Assembly (NCBI GenBank): GCA_965219015.1 | Contig: CBDCNH010000017.1 | Coordinates: forward strand, 62,001-126,000 | Length of the DNA stretch: 64,000 bases | Reading direction: 5' to 3' | Origin: CBDCNH01 sp965219015 | Lineage (GTDB): Bacteria; Pseudomonadota; Alphaproteobacteria; Rhodobacterales; Rhodobacteraceae | Made by a program: the position numbers and the translations under genes | The notes under the pieces: model-generated | Database searches by the model: none | The model's input: the letters and a program-made list of their open reading frames with translations, nothing else | What the model was told of the DNA's origin: nothing | Part shown: positions 1-10,762 of the stretch, piece by piece | Numbering within the stretch: position 1 is the stretch's first letter | How the letters are laid out: the number at the start of each line of letters is the position of its first letter

Positions 1-89
1 GCATGATCGGTGACCTGCACGGCTCGCCCGCCTACCGCGCGCATCTCGTCCGCGTCCTGACCGGACGCGCCGCCGACGCCGCCACCTGA
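1..89 (+). CDS. C-terminal end of a molybdenum hydroxylase FAD-binding (CoxM/XdhB-like) subunit, partial
   Basis: An open frame (codons in phase with base 3) runs in from the left edge and stops with TGA at 87-89. The last 28 codons read MIGDLHGSPAYRAHL and then VRVLTGRA. A D-L-H-x-S-x-x-Y-R-x-H-L signature close to the stop is typical of the medium (FAD) subunit of CO dehydrogenase and xanthine dehydrogenase-family molybdenum hydroxylases. That subunit passes electrons from the molybdenum site via FeS clusters to FAD. Too little is present to tell CO dehydrogenase from another family member. The CoxD/CoxE/XdhC-like genes at 8.6-15.1 kb fit a molybdo-hydroxylase made by this genome, although they lie on the other strand. 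Confidence 0.6.
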   Translation, partial: MIGDLHGSPAYRAHLVRVLTGRAADAAT

Positions 90-161
90 CCGCGTGCCAC
101 AGGCGGGCACGGCCCGCCGTGACGACGGTGCGAGGGTGACGAGGGTTGAGGTGGCGGGACG

Positions 162-1112
162 ATGACGGTGAGACGGCGTGTCCTGGGCGCGTTGACGGTC
201 GCGGCGGCGCTGCTTGCGGCAGGCGCCGGCGCATCGACGCTCCTCCCCGTGCCGGGACAGGAGAGCCCGGCGTTCCATGATGCGGTCGACCGCTGGCTCG
301 ACGGCCGGGAGGACACCGGGATCGAGGCGCTCGCGGGACTCGCCCGCGCCGGCAACACCGCGGCGCAGGTCTTGCTGGCGCTGATCGACAAGTCGCCCGA
401 CCTGCAAGGCCCCTGGCTCGCAGCGTTGCCCCGCGACGGACGCATCGGCCTGATGCGCGCCGAGGGCGGCATGTCGGGCACGAGCTGGATGCGCGTCGCG
501 GCAAAGACCTCGCCCCTCGCCCGCGCGTGGGTCCGGTTCTGGGACATCGATCCCGACCCCGGTCTCGTCGCCGAGTTCGCGGCCCTCGGCGAGGACCGCG
601 CCGCGCGCGAGGCCGTCGTCGTCCTGGCGGCGCGACACGGGACTGCGAGCCTCGCGCGGATCAGACTGGAGCCGGGGTTCCCGCAGTCGATGCGCCGGAT
701 CGCCGGCGCTACCCAGGGCGCCGGCGCGGATCGCTGGCAAACGGACGCGGACGTCCTCGCCTCCGGTGCCACACTTCCTCTCGCCGAACTCGACGCGTGG
801 CTCGCGGCCGCCCCCGAGGCCGCTCCGCTCGCGGCCTTCTGCGCGGCACGCTGCCCGGCCGACACCGCAAGCTGCGGTCGCGCGCTCTACGGCGCGATGG
901 AAGGGTTCCAGAGCATCGCCGTCTTCGGCTCGCCTGCCGCCACGCTGATCCCCGAAGATCGCTTCGCCGCGTCCGCGCGCGGCCAGGCCGCACTCCTTCG
1001 CCGCGTGCTCCTCGGCCGCAACATCCGCGGACGCGCGCTGATGGCCACCGACCTCGCCGCCCAGAGCGTCTGCCTCGCCGCCGCGCTGGAGGCGGCGGAC
1101 GCCGCCTACTGA
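162..1112 (+). CDS. Secreted protein of unknown function
   Basis: This encodes 316 residues. The N-terminus MTVRRRVLGALTVAAALLAAG, followed by AGAS, is a clear Sec signal peptide, so the product is probably periplasmic. The mature part is helical and alanine/leucine-rich. A segment around residues 50-75 (IEALAGLARAGNTAAQVLLAL) looks like a Sel1/TPR-type helix pair, and later cysteines (AFCAARCPAD, TASCG) could form disulfides. I do not recognise the family. It ends two bases before the convergent stop of infC, so the two genes run tail to tail with no room for a terminator between them. Confidence 0.75.
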   Translation: MTVRRRVLGALTVAAALLAAGAGASTLLPVPGQESPAFHDAVDRWLDGREDTGIEALAGLARAGNTAAQVLLALIDKSPDLQGPWLAALPRDGRIGLMRAEGGMSGTSWMRVAAKTSPLARAWVRFWDIDPDPGLVAEFAALGEDRAAREAVVVLAARHGTASLARIRLEPGFPQSMRRIAGATQGAGADRWQTDADVLASGATLPLAELDAWLAAAPEAAPLAAFCAARCPADTASCGRALYGAMEGFQSIAVFGSPAATLIPEDRFAASARGQAALLRRVLLGRNIRGRALMATDLAAQSVCLAAALEAADAAY

Positions 1113-1114
1113 GG

Positions 1115-1654
1115 CTACTTCGGCCCGATCATCATCACCATCTGCCGGCCCTCGAGGCGCGGCATGTTCTCGACCTTGCCGAGTTCGGCGACATCGCCCG
1201 CCACGCGGTTCAGAAGCTCCATCCCGAGCTGCTGGTGCGCCATCTCGCGGCCGCGGAAGCGCAGCGTGATCTTCACCTTGTCGCCGCCTTCGAGGAACTT
1301 GAAGACGTTCCGCATCTTCACGTCGTAATCATGGATGTCGGTCCCCGGACGGAACTTGATCTCCTTGATCTCGATGATGTGCTGCTTCTTGCGCGCCTCG
1401 GCCTCGCGCTTTTGCGTCTCGTACTTGAACTTGCCGAAATCCATGATCTTGCAGACCGGGGGCGCCGCGTTCGGCGAGATTTCCACCAGATCGAGCCCGG
1501 CCTGCTCGGCGAGACCCATCGCCTGCGAGGGCGTCACCACGCCGATGTTCTCGCCCTCCGCGCCGATGAGGCGGATCTCGGTGGCCCGGATGCGGTCGTT
1601 GACGCGGGGGCCGGTGTCGCGTTGCGGCGGGGCGTTGTGCGGTCTGCGGGCTAT
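1115..1654 (-). CDS. infC: Translation initiation factor IF-3
   Basis: IF-3 binds the 30S subunit and checks start codon and initiator tRNA fidelity. Family signatures include the N-terminal RVNDRIRATEIRLIG, the linker region DFGKFKYETQKREAEARKK, and the C-terminal domain KIKEIKFRPGTDIHDYD-like block with ITLRFRGREM. No ATG or GTG gives the conserved N-terminus. The frame stays open upstream through IARRPHNAPPQRDTGPR to an ATA codon at 1654-1652, preceded by AAGGA eight bases earlier. That start gives 179 residues, normal for the family. A start at the first GTG (about 1540) would cut off conserved residues. Non-AUG starts are a known device for IF-3 autoregulation (AUU in Escherichia coli). 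ATA as the start is my inference from the RBS spacing and the family N-terminus. Confidence 0.93.
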   Translation of the reverse strand: MARRPHNAPPQRDTGPRVNDRIRATEIRLIGAEGENIGVVTPSQAMGLAEQAGLDLVEISPNAAPPVCKIMDFGKFKYETQKREAEARKKQHIIEIKEIKFRPGTDIHDYDVKMRNVFKFLEGGDKVKITLRFRGREMAHQQLGMELLNRVAGDVAELGKVENMPRLEGRQMVMMIGPK

Positions 1655-1670
1655 GGTGAATGTCCTTGTG
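1640..1670 (-). promoter_or_regulatory. infC ribosome binding site and non-canonical ATA start
   Basis: On the minus strand AAGGA is followed by eight bases and then ATA, which opens the conserved IF-3 reading frame IARRPHNAP. No ATG, GTG or TTG lies in this frame at a comparable distance. IF-3 discriminates against AUA and AUU starts, so this arrangement allows the factor to repress its own translation. Confidence 0.6.
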
Positions 1671-1769
1671 CCATTGCGGAGGTCGCGACAAAGTAATCGC
1701 TGGAGGGGTGCGTTTCAAGCGCATCCGGGGGAACCGCGGCCCCGCGGACGGAACCCGTGGGCGGATTGC

Positions 1770-1812
1770 CACGGGTCGCAAGAGTCGAGTCGCGAGAGTC
1801 GGGTCGCAAGAG
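1770..1812 (+). repeat. Short tandem repeat GTCG(C)AAGAG/GTCGCGAGAG upstream of the Ala-rich gene
   Basis: Four imperfect copies of a unit close to GTCGCAAGAG/GTCGAGTCGCGAGA lie back to back just before the RBS of the next gene. The last copy runs into the AGAGGAAGAG ribosome binding site, so changes in copy number would move or remake the RBS region. Confidence 0.4.
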
Positions 1813-1824
1813 GAAGAGAACGCT

Positions 1825-2781
1825 ATGAACAGAAACGTCCTGATCGGCATGGCCGCGGTGGTCCTGCTGGCGCTCGGCGCGTACTTCTACACCGAGCAGC
1901 AACGCACCGCCGCTCGCGAGGCGCAGCAGGCCCAGATCGCCGCGGCACAGAAGGCCACCGAAGACGCCGCCGCGAAGGCCAAGGCCGATCAGGAAGCCGC
2001 CGCGAAGCAGGCGCAAGCCGACGCCGACGCCGCGGCCGCACAGCAGAAGGCCGATGCGGACGCAGCGACCGCCAAGGCGCAGGCCGATGCGGACGCGGCG
2101 CTCGCGGCCGCGAAGGCGAAGGCCGCGGCCGACCAGGCTGCGCTCGATGCAGCGGCAGCGCAGAAGGCAGCCGAAGACCAGGTCGCCGCCGAAGCCGCGG
2201 CGGCCGAGGCCAAGAAGGCCGCCGAGGACGCCGCCGCCGCTGCCGGCACGGCAGCCGACGTTGCCGCGACGGCCTCGGATGCCGCCGGAACCGCAGCCGG
2301 GACCGCCTCGACGGATGCCGCGTCCGCCTCGAGCAGTGCGGCCGACACGTCGGCGACCCGCGCCGCCGATGCCGCGGACGCTGCCCAGACGGCGGTGGAC
2401 GATGCGGCGGCCTCGGGCGCGCCCACGACGACCGAGGGCGCTCTCGCGGATGTCGCCGGCGCCGCGCAACAGGCCGTCACGGCGCTCGGGAAATCGGCGA
2501 ACGACGCCGCGACCGACCTCGCGGACACCGTCTCGACCGGCCTCGGCACCACGCCCGCCTTCGTCACCCCCGCGACGATGGCCGAGCTCTCGCCCGAGGA
2601 CGCCGCGGCCTTCACCGTCGAGGGCTACGACGCCGGCCGCCTCAACGCGCTCGTCAACGCCAAGGCGGGTCTCGACGACGCGGCCCGCACGCCGCTCCAC
2701 GAGGCGATCGACAGCGCGGGCGACGCTCCCGACAAGCGCACGGCAGCCGTACAGCAGGTCAAGGCGGCGCTCGGCTACTGA
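1825..2781 (+). CDS. Membrane-anchored alanine-rich coiled-coil protein
   Basis: This encodes 318 residues from ATG 1825, which has a good AGAGGAAGAG RBS. The frame is open further upstream, but only from here does the N-terminus make sense. MNRNVLIGMAAVVLLALGAYF is a single membrane anchor. Residues about 25-150 are extremely rich in Ala, Lys, Asp, Glu and Gln, with repeated AAAKAKADQEAAAK- and ADADAA-type heptads, indicating a long helical or coiled-coil stalk. A less ordered Ala/Thr/Ser part follows. A small folded C-terminal domain (about residues 235-318, TMAELSPEDAAAFTVEGYDA onward) closes the protein. The layout resembles periplasmic stalk or TolA-like proteins, but I cannot assign a function. 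Confidence 0.8.
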   Translation: MNRNVLIGMAAVVLLALGAYFYTEQQRTAAREAQQAQIAAAQKATEDAAAKAKADQEAAAKQAQADADAAAAQQKADADAATAKAQADADAALAAAKAKAAADQAALDAAAAQKAAEDQVAAEAAAAEAKKAAEDAAAAAGTAADVAATASDAAGTAAGTASTDAASASSSAADTSATRAADAADAAQTAVDDAAASGAPTTTEGALADVAGAAQQAVTALGKSANDAATDLADTVSTGLGTTPAFVTPATMAELSPEDAAAFTVEGYDAGRLNALVNAKAGLDDAARTPLHEAIDSAGDAPDKRTAAVQQVKAALGY

Positions 2782-2784
2782 GCC

Positions 2785-3618
2785 TTAGCCGACGAAGGCC
2801 TTCTCGAGCACGTAGCCGCCGGGGCTCGAGTTCGAGCCCTCCGCGAGCCCTGCGGCCTCGAGCACGCCCTTGAGATCGAGGTTGAGCGCCATCGACCCGC
2901 AGATCATCGCGCGGTCAGTGGCCGCATCGAGCGGTGGCAGGCCGAGCGCACGGAACGCGGCACCGGAGCGCAGGAGGTCCGTGATGCGGCCAGCGGCGAT
3001 GCCCTCCGCCGCCTCGCCCGTCAGCGTCGGCAGATGCCGCAGCTTCGCCCGCGCGTCCTCGCCGACAAGCTCGTCCGCCAGCGTCCGCGCCACGAGATCC
3101 TCGCCATAGGCCAGCGCCGCGCGCTCGCGGCAGGTGTGCGTCAGGATCACCTCGTCGAAGCGCTCGTAGGTCTCGGGGTCGCGCACCAGCGACGCGAAGG
3201 GCGCGATGCCCGTCCCGGTCGCGAAGAGCCAGAGCCGCCGGCCCGGCAGGAGCGCGTCGAGCACCAGCGTGCCCACGGGCTTCGGGCGCAGGATGATCGT
3301 GTCGCCGGGCTGGATGTGCTGCAGCCGCGAGGTGAGCGGGCCGTCCTCGACCTTGATCGAGTAGAACTCGAGCTCCTCGTCCCACGACGGCGAGGCGATG
3401 GAATAGGCGCGGAGGAGCGGCTTGCCCGAAGGCTGCGGCAGGCCGATCATCACGAACTCGCCCGACCGGAAGCGCAGGCTCCGCGGCCGCGTCACGCGGA
3501 AGGAGAACAGCCGGTCGGTCCAGTGCCGCACCGACGTCACCGTCTCGAGGTCGGTCCCCAGCGTGGCGGAATGGGCGGTCATCGGGGCGGTGGCGGTCAT
3601 CGGGCGCATCTCGGTCAT
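2785..3618 (-). CDS. fpr: Ferredoxin--NADP reductase
   Basis: This FAD enzyme shuttles electrons between NADPH and ferredoxin or flavodoxin in the cytoplasm. The 277 residues show the FAD-binding motif RAYSIASPS (about residue 90), the NADP-binding motif ATGTGIAPFASLVRDP and a C-terminus ending EKAFVG, as in bacterial subclass FPR proteins. It is the last gene of the sulfate assimilation operon, and its ATG overlaps the upstream DUF934 stop (ATGA). The coupling suggests that it supplies reduced ferredoxin to the ferredoxin-type sulfite reductase encoded upstream. The first few residues contain three methionines, so a start at a later ATG is possible. Confidence 0.93.
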   Translation of the reverse strand: MTEMRPMTATAPMTAHSATLGTDLETVTSVRHWTDRLFSFRVTRPRSLRFRSGEFVMIGLPQPSGKPLLRAYSIASPSWDEELEFYSIKVEDGPLTSRLQHIQPGDTIILRPKPVGTLVLDALLPGRRLWLFATGTGIAPFASLVRDPETYERFDEVILTHTCRERAALAYGEDLVARTLADELVGEDARAKLRHLPTLTGEAAEGIAAGRITDLLRSGAAFRALGLPPLDAATDRAMICGSMALNLDLKGVLEAAGLAEGSNSSPGGYVLEKAFVG

Positions 3619-4022
3619 GTCGGGGCTTTCCTTACCGGCTCGCGCAGAGGCCGGCCAGCCCCGCGCAGCCGCGACTGATAGTCATGCGCGCGCCAGTCCG
3701 CGCGGAAGAGCCACTGCGCCTCGGGCTGGCGGGCGGCGATCTCGTCGGGGATCTCCACCTCGTCGAAGCCCGATCGCCGCGCCATCGCGTACTGGTCCGC
3801 GACGAGCGGCCCCACGGCCCGGAGACGGCCGCGGTAGCCCATCAGCCGCAGGCTCCGCGCGACAGTGAAGCCGCGCCCGTCGGCAAAGGCCCCGAAGGCC
3901 ACCCGCACCAGGGCCACGCCGTCGAGCGGCAACGTCGAGAGGGGCTCGCCCGGCGTCACGTCGAGCACAGCGTTCTCGCCGTCGTCCGCCCCGAAGCCTT
4001 CGTCCGTCACGATCACGCTCAT
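3615..4022 (-). CDS. DUF934 protein (sulfate assimilation accessory)
   Basis: The 135 residues begin MSVIVTDEGFGADDGENAVLD. The family core V-A-R-S-L-R-x-x-G-Y-x-G-x-L-R-A-V-G (VARSLRLMGYRGRLRAVG) is followed by D-Q-Y-x-M-A-R-R-S-G-F-D-E-V. DUF934 proteins are found almost only next to cysI and cysH and are presumed to assist sulfite reduction, but the biochemistry is not established. Both ends overlap neighbours by ATGA, with cysH upstream and fpr downstream. A longer open frame on the same strand covers this region, but its sequence is Arg-rich nonsense. Confidence 0.88.
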   Translation of the reverse strand: MSVIVTDEGFGADDGENAVLDVTPGEPLSTLPLDGVALVRVAFGAFADGRGFTVARSLRLMGYRGRLRAVGPLVADQYAMARRSGFDEVEIPDEIAARQPEAQWLFRADWRAHDYQSRLRGAGRPLREPVRKAPT

Positions 4023-4733
4023 GCCGCCCCCCTGACCATCCGGCCGTTCACGAAATGGATGCCGCACTCGTCCTTGGCGCGGCCCCGCCAGCGCCCCGCG
4101 CGCGCGTCCTCGCCGGGCGCCACCGGCGAAGTGCAGGGCGCGCAGCCGATCGACGGATAGCCGCGCGCCACCAGCGGATGCCGCGGCAGGCGGTTGTTGA
4201 GCATGTAGTCGGCCACGTCCTCGGCCCCCCAGTGCGCCAGCGGGTTCACCTTGATGCGCGCCGCGCCGTCCACCTCGAAGAACTCGAGCGCCGCCCGCGT
4301 GGACCCCTGGAACCGCTTCCGCCCCGTGATCCACGCATCGAAGCCCCCGAGCGCCCGCTCGAGCGGCTCGGTCTTCCTGAGCGCGCAGCAGGCGTCGGGA
4401 TCGGTCTCGTTGAGCGTGCCATGAGGGTCGGCCGCGTTGATGGCGCTGCGCGTCGCGCGCACGGTCTCGACGCTCGTGAGCCCCAGCGCGGACGCGACCT
4501 CCAACTGGTATGCCAGTGTCTCGGGGAACAGCATCTCGGTGTCGATGAAGAGCACCGGCGCCGCCCGGTCGATCACCGACAAGAGGTGCAGGAGCACGAC
4601 GGACTCCGCGCCGAACGACGAGACGAGCGCGATCCGCCCCACCGCCGGGTCGTGCATCGCGTGCGCGAGCACCGCGGTGGCACCGTGGTGGGCGTAGCGC
4701 GCGTTGAGGTCGGCCGCGCGGACGGCGGAGCTG

Positions 4734-4744
<11 letters not shown>
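4019..4744 (-). CDS. cysH: Assimilatory adenylyl-sulfate (APS) reductase, 4Fe-4S type
   Basis: The enzyme reduces activated sulfate to sulfite with thioredoxin. In 241 residues I see the PP-loop SSFGAES (residues 42-48), the cysteine pair C119-C120 (DACCALRK), C201-x-x-C204 (GCAPC) and the catalytic C227 in ECGIHF. The CC...CxxC set binds a 4Fe-4S cluster and marks the bacterial APS-reducing branch rather than the cluster-free PAPS reductase of enterobacteria. No cysC (APS kinase) is in this operon, which agrees. It overlaps the 3' end of cysI by 11 bases and DUF934 by 4. Confidence 0.95.
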
Positions 4745-6405
<1,661 letters not shown>

Positions 6406-6406
6406 C

Positions 6407-6712
6407 TCAGGCCTCCTTCAGCGCATCGGCGGCCTTGCCGTGCGGGTAGTTCGACGGTCCCGTGGCGCGGAACCGCTCGCGGAAATGCACCGGTTCGGGG
6501 CCGCGCGGCCCCCGTGCCACGTCGGCGAGATAGGCGCCGACGACCGCGTTCCGCTGCCCTTCGGCGAAAAGGAGCCGGATCGTGGCGTGCGCCTCGTCGT
6601 CGAGGAGCTCGGCCTCCTCGATCCGGCGCGACCAGCGATCGTCGGCCGTGAGGTAGATCACGTCGCCAAGGCGCAGGTCGCTCGCGGTGACGATCTTCAT
6701 GTAGGGCTTCAT
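6407..6712 (-). CDS. DUF2849 protein
   Basis: The 101 residues begin MKPYMKIVTASDLRLGDVIYL and contain the family pattern G-D-V-I-Y-L-T-x-D-x-x-W and N-x-V-V-G-A-Y-L-A-D-V. DUF2849 proteins sit between cysG and cysI in many alphaproteobacteria, and their role is unknown. The ATG overlaps the expected cysG stop as ATGA. Because of the cysG frameshift, the sequence as given reads through from cysG into this gene, a fusion I regard as artificial. The stop is one base before cysI. Confidence 0.88.
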   Translation of the reverse strand: MKPYMKIVTASDLRLGDVIYLTADDRWSRRIEEAELLDDEAHATIRLLFAEGQRNAVVGAYLADVARGPRGPEPVHFRERFRATGPSNYPHGKAADALKEA

Positions 6713-8083
6713 TGCGCGATCTCCCGAAGGGCAGCGGCGGCCCTCGCGCGGCGCGAGACCGAGGAGGAGCACGGCCGGACCGGTGATGCCCGCGACCGCC
6801 TCGGGCAGCCCGCCGAGCGTGGCCGCGATGCGTGCCTCGTCGGGGCGGGAGGCGTTCTCGACGACCGTGACGGGCGTGTCGCCCGCGGCCCCGTGCATCA
6901 GGAGGCGGCCCTGCAGGAAGCGCGCCGCGCGCTTGCCCATGTAGACCGCGGCCACGGCGCCGGGCCGCGCGAGCGCGCGCCAGTCGTGCTCGGCGAAGCC
7001 CGCGACGTCGTGGCCGGTGATCAGGCGCAGCTCGCCGTTGCGGCCCCGCCGCGTCAGGCTCTGCCCGATCGAGGCGGCGGCGGCGGCGGCCGACGTGATG
7101 CCCGGCGTCACCGACCAGGCGATGCCCGCAACGTCGAGCGCGTCGGTCTCCTCGTCGAGCCGCCCGAACACCCCCGGATCGCCCGCCTTGAGGCGCACCA
7201 CGCGGGCGCCCGCGGCGGCATGGGCCACCATCGCGGCGCACGTCGCATCCTGCGGCACGGCGGCGCCGAAGCCCTCCTTGCCCGCGTCGACGAGGATCGC
7301 CTCGCGGCGGGCGAGCTCGAGGATCGCCGCCGGCACCAAGCGATCATGGATCACCACGTCGGCGGCATCGAGGAGCCGCCGCGCCTTCAGCGTCAGGAGC
7401 TCCGGGTCGCCCGGCCCCGCGCCAACGAGATCGACCCGGCCCTCCGCCGGGTCGCGGACGCGGTGACGCGCGGCGAGGCGCGCGAGGGCGGCGCCGAGGT
7501 CGTCGCCGCGCTGCGCCGCCTCGGGACCGGCGGTGGCGAACCACTCGGCCCAGAACGCGCGGCGGGGCGCGCCGTGGGGCAGCGCCTCGGCGGCCTCGCG
7601 GTACGCGGCGGCGGCGCGGGCGAGCGCGCCGGTGGCCGGCGGCAGCGACGCCTCGACCTCGGCCTTGATGGCGCGCGCGAGCACCGGCGCCGTGCCCTCG
7701 GTGCCGATCGCGACCGTCACCGGGTCGCGGTCGACGATGGCCGGGGTGATGAAGTCGCTGCCCGCGAGGTCGTCGACGATGTTGACGAGCGCGCCCTCGG
7801 CACGGGCGATGCCCGCCACGCGCGCGTCCTCGACCGCGTCCTCGGCCGCGCCGTAGACCAGCGCCGCGCCCTCCGCGTCGCCGGGCGCGAACGCACGGCG
7901 AACGAGGGCGAGCCGCCCCGCCGCCGCCCAGCCCGCGATGTCCGCGTGCGGCGCGGCGGTGAACACCGTCACGCGTGCAGTGGTCTTGAGGATCAGCCGC
8001 AGCTTCGCGACCGCGGCCTCGCCACCGCCCGCGACGACGATGCCGCGATCCGCGACGTTGAGGAAGATCGGGAAATGCTGCAT
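6709..8083 (-). CDS. cysG: Siroheme synthase (precorrin-2 dehydrogenase/ferrochelatase plus uroporphyrin-III C-methyltransferase), 3' frameshift
   Basis: CysG makes siroheme, the cofactor of the sulfite reductase encoded downstream. Residues 1-200 hold the NAD-binding dehydrogenase/chelatase part (VVAGGGEAAVAK near residue 20). Residues 215 onward are the SUMT methyltransferase, with VGAGPGDPELLTLKA at 219-233, VVIHDRLV, RLKAGDPGVFGR and VTPGITSAAAAAASIG. Near the end a run of three C on the plus strand (6741-6743) should be two. With that correction the protein ends AAAALREIAQ and stops at 6711-6709, overlapping the DUF2849 start. Uncorrected, it fuses to DUF2849. The ATG at 8083 follows a GGAGG. 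A divergent Lrp-type regulator lies upstream. Confidence 0.92.
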
Positions 8084-8216
8084 GGCGGGCCTCCGGGTTC
8101 GGTCCCAAAGATAGGACGTTTTCCCGCTCTTGCGCCATCGGCGCGGAACGATAAGGTCATTCCTGCGCCATACGCCCTCATGCCGATACGAGTTTCCCGT
8201 CCGGAGGCCGAACACC
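8084..8216. promoter_or_regulatory. Divergent control region between cysG operon and Lrp-type regulator
   Basis: This 133-base gap contains the start regions of both transcripts. A direct repeat TGCGCCAT occurs at 8131-8138 and 8164-8171, and the first copy is part of the near-palindrome GCGCCATCGGCGC. These are candidate sites for the adjacent regulator. No conserved promoter hexamers stand out. Confidence 0.4.
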
Positions 8217-8681
8217 ATGCAGCCCGTCTCGCTCGACGACATCGACCGGAAGATCCTCGCGGCGCTGCAGGACGACGCCGACCGCTCGCTCGAGGACATC
8301 GCGCGCGCGGTCGGGTCGTCGCGCACGCCGGTCTGGAACCGCATTCGCAAGCTCCGCGCCGCAGGCGTGATCCGGCGAACCACGGTCGTGCTCGACCCCG
8401 AGGCGCTCGGGCTCGAGGCCTGCTTCTTCGTCCTGATCCGGACGAGCGAGCATGAGGCGGGCTGGCAGCGCGCGTTTCTCGCCGCGCTGAAGGCCCGGCC
8501 GGAAGTGCTCGAGGCGCACCGGCTCGCGGGCGAGATCGACTACATCCTGAAGGTCCGCGTGGCCGACGCCCGCGCCTACGACCGCTTCTACCAGGCGCTG
8601 ATCGCGGAGGTGCGGATCTTCAACGTGACGGCGCTCCTGTCGATGGAGGAGATCAAGGCGACGACGGCCCTGCCGGTGTGA
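8217..8681 (+). CDS. Lrp/AsnC-family transcriptional regulator
   Basis: The 154 residues begin MQPVSLDDIDRKILAALQDDA, a standard Lrp-type start. The helix-turn-helix follows at about residues 20-50 (SLEDIARAVGSSRTPVWNRI RKLRAAGVI). The C-terminal RAM domain (about 70-145) has the pattern AHRLAGEIDYILKVRVAD. Such regulators form ligand-responsive octamers. It is transcribed away from the siroheme/sulfate assimilation operon and is a good candidate for its local regulator, though this is inference from position. Its last 29 bases overlap the convergent molybdopterin-binding gene. Confidence 0.92.
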   Translation: MQPVSLDDIDRKILAALQDDADRSLEDIARAVGSSRTPVWNRIRKLRAAGVIRRTTVVLDPEALGLEACFFVLIRTSEHEAGWQRAFLAALKARPEVLEAHRLAGEIDYILKVRVADARAYDRFYQALIAEVRIFNVTALLSMEEIKATTALPV

Positions 8682-9662
8682 CGGCCTCGCGCGGCTGCTT
8701 GCGCGCCCGGGTCTCCTTCAGGAGCCCGCCCACGCCCATCGCCGCGATGTCGTCGTCGCCGAGCGGCAGGCCGCAGGCGAGCCGGTCGAGCACCCAGTCG
8801 GCACCGTTGAGCGCCGGCGAGCGCGCGCAGCCTGGGAGCCCGATGACCGGGCGCTCGCCGAGCGTACCGTAGAAGAGGAGGTTGCCGGGATCGACCGGCA
8901 TCCCGAACCGCGCCACCGTACCGCCCGCCCGGCGCAGCGCCTCGGGGCCGGTGTCGTGGAGGTCCGAGGTGGCGGAGCCGGTGAGAATGAGGAGGAGGTC
9001 CGCCTCGAAGCCGCCGAGCGCCGCTGCCATGTCGTGCTCGGCGTGCGGCGTCTCGACGACCTCCGCGAGCGCGATGCCCAGCGCGTCGAGCCGCTTGGCC
9101 ACCGCGTCGCGGCCCTTGGAAGCCAGTCGCGCGGACTCCCCCGGCACGCGCGTGAGGAGGAGGGCCGCGGCGCGTGCGCGCACCGGGGCGAGGCCGACCG
9201 CACCCCCGGCGGTCGCCACGGCCTCGGCGAGCGCCGCGCCCGGCACGGCGTAGGCGATGATCTTGATCGTCCCCGCCAGCGTCCCCGCCGCCACCCGCGC
9301 GAAGGGCGCGAGCGTCGCAAGCGTGATCGCGGGGTGGATGCGGTTCAGCCGGTCGACGCGGCCACGGTCGACCACGAGGACGCCCGGACCCTCCGCGTGA
9401 AGGTTCGCGCGCCCGGTGAAGGCCGGCGAGAGCGCGAGCCCCGGCGCCGTCAGCGCCGCACCGAGGCGGGCGGCGGCGTCGTTCTCGGCCACGTCGCCGG
9501 GATCGACTTGCGCCACGACGACCTCGGCGATGCCCGCCGCGGCGAGCGCCGCCAGATCGTCCGCGCCGAGCACGCGGCCCTTGGCGATCTTGCCGTCGGG
9601 GGTCCGCTGGCTGTGGGCGAGGATGCTGCCCGACGCCGCGGCGAGCGGAACCGAACCGAACC

Positions 9663-9666
<4 letters not shown>
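8653..9666 (-). CDS. Molybdopterin-binding protein (MoeA/MogA-like domain)
   Basis: The 337 residues start with GTG, overlapping the stop of the XdhC-like gene (GTGA). The N-terminal half has a MoeA-like segment (SGSILAHS, KGRVLGADDLAALAAAGI). The C-terminal half carries the MPT-binding MoaB/Mog-type fold with ILTGSATSDLHDTGPEALRR and GLPGCARSPALNGADWVL. Such proteins are encoded next to xdhC or coxI and are thought to take part in Mo-cofactor handling for molybdenum hydroxylases. The exact reaction is not known to me. It is co-transcribed with the XdhC-like gene and lies tail to tail with the Lrp regulator. Confidence 0.8.
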
Positions 9667-10634
<968 letters not shown>

Positions 10635-10678
10635 GACGGCACTATGGCGCCCCGCCACGGTGTCCGCCAGAGCGCATG

Positions 10679-10715
10679 AAAACGCCGCCCGGAAGTTTCC
10701 CTCAGGACGGCGTTT
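10679..10715 (-). terminator. Rho-independent terminator of the OmpA-family gene
   Basis: Read leftward, AAACGCCGTCC and GGGCGGCGTTT form an 11-bp stem (one G-U pair) around a 14-base loop, followed by a further T, giving TTTT at the stem base. It lies about 50 bases past the OmpA-family stop and before the XdhC start, so the two genes are probably separate transcripts. On the plus strand it would also act as a weaker hairpin. Confidence 0.7.
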
Positions 10716-10757
10716 GGGGCGGCGTCTTGGGGCGGCGTCTTGGGCGGCGCCTGGCGA
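10716..10757. repeat. GGGGCGGCGTCTT tandem repeat
   Basis: Three back-to-back near copies of GGGGCGGCGTCTT follow the terminator hairpin, between it and the 3' end of the OmpA-family gene. The GGCGGCGT core matches the hairpin arm, so the array may have arisen by duplication of that arm. Confidence 0.5.
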
Positions 10758-10762
10758 GCCTC

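Noticed and set aside
1660..1824. Longer N-terminus for the alanine-rich protein
   Set aside because: The upstream codons give no signal or conserved sequence, while ATG 1825 has a strong RBS followed by a membrane anchor.
6407..8383. A 658-residue CysG-DUF2849 protein starting upstream of 8083
   Set aside because: The extra N-terminus is unlike any CysG and overlaps the Lrp gene. The fusion vanishes with a one-base correction.
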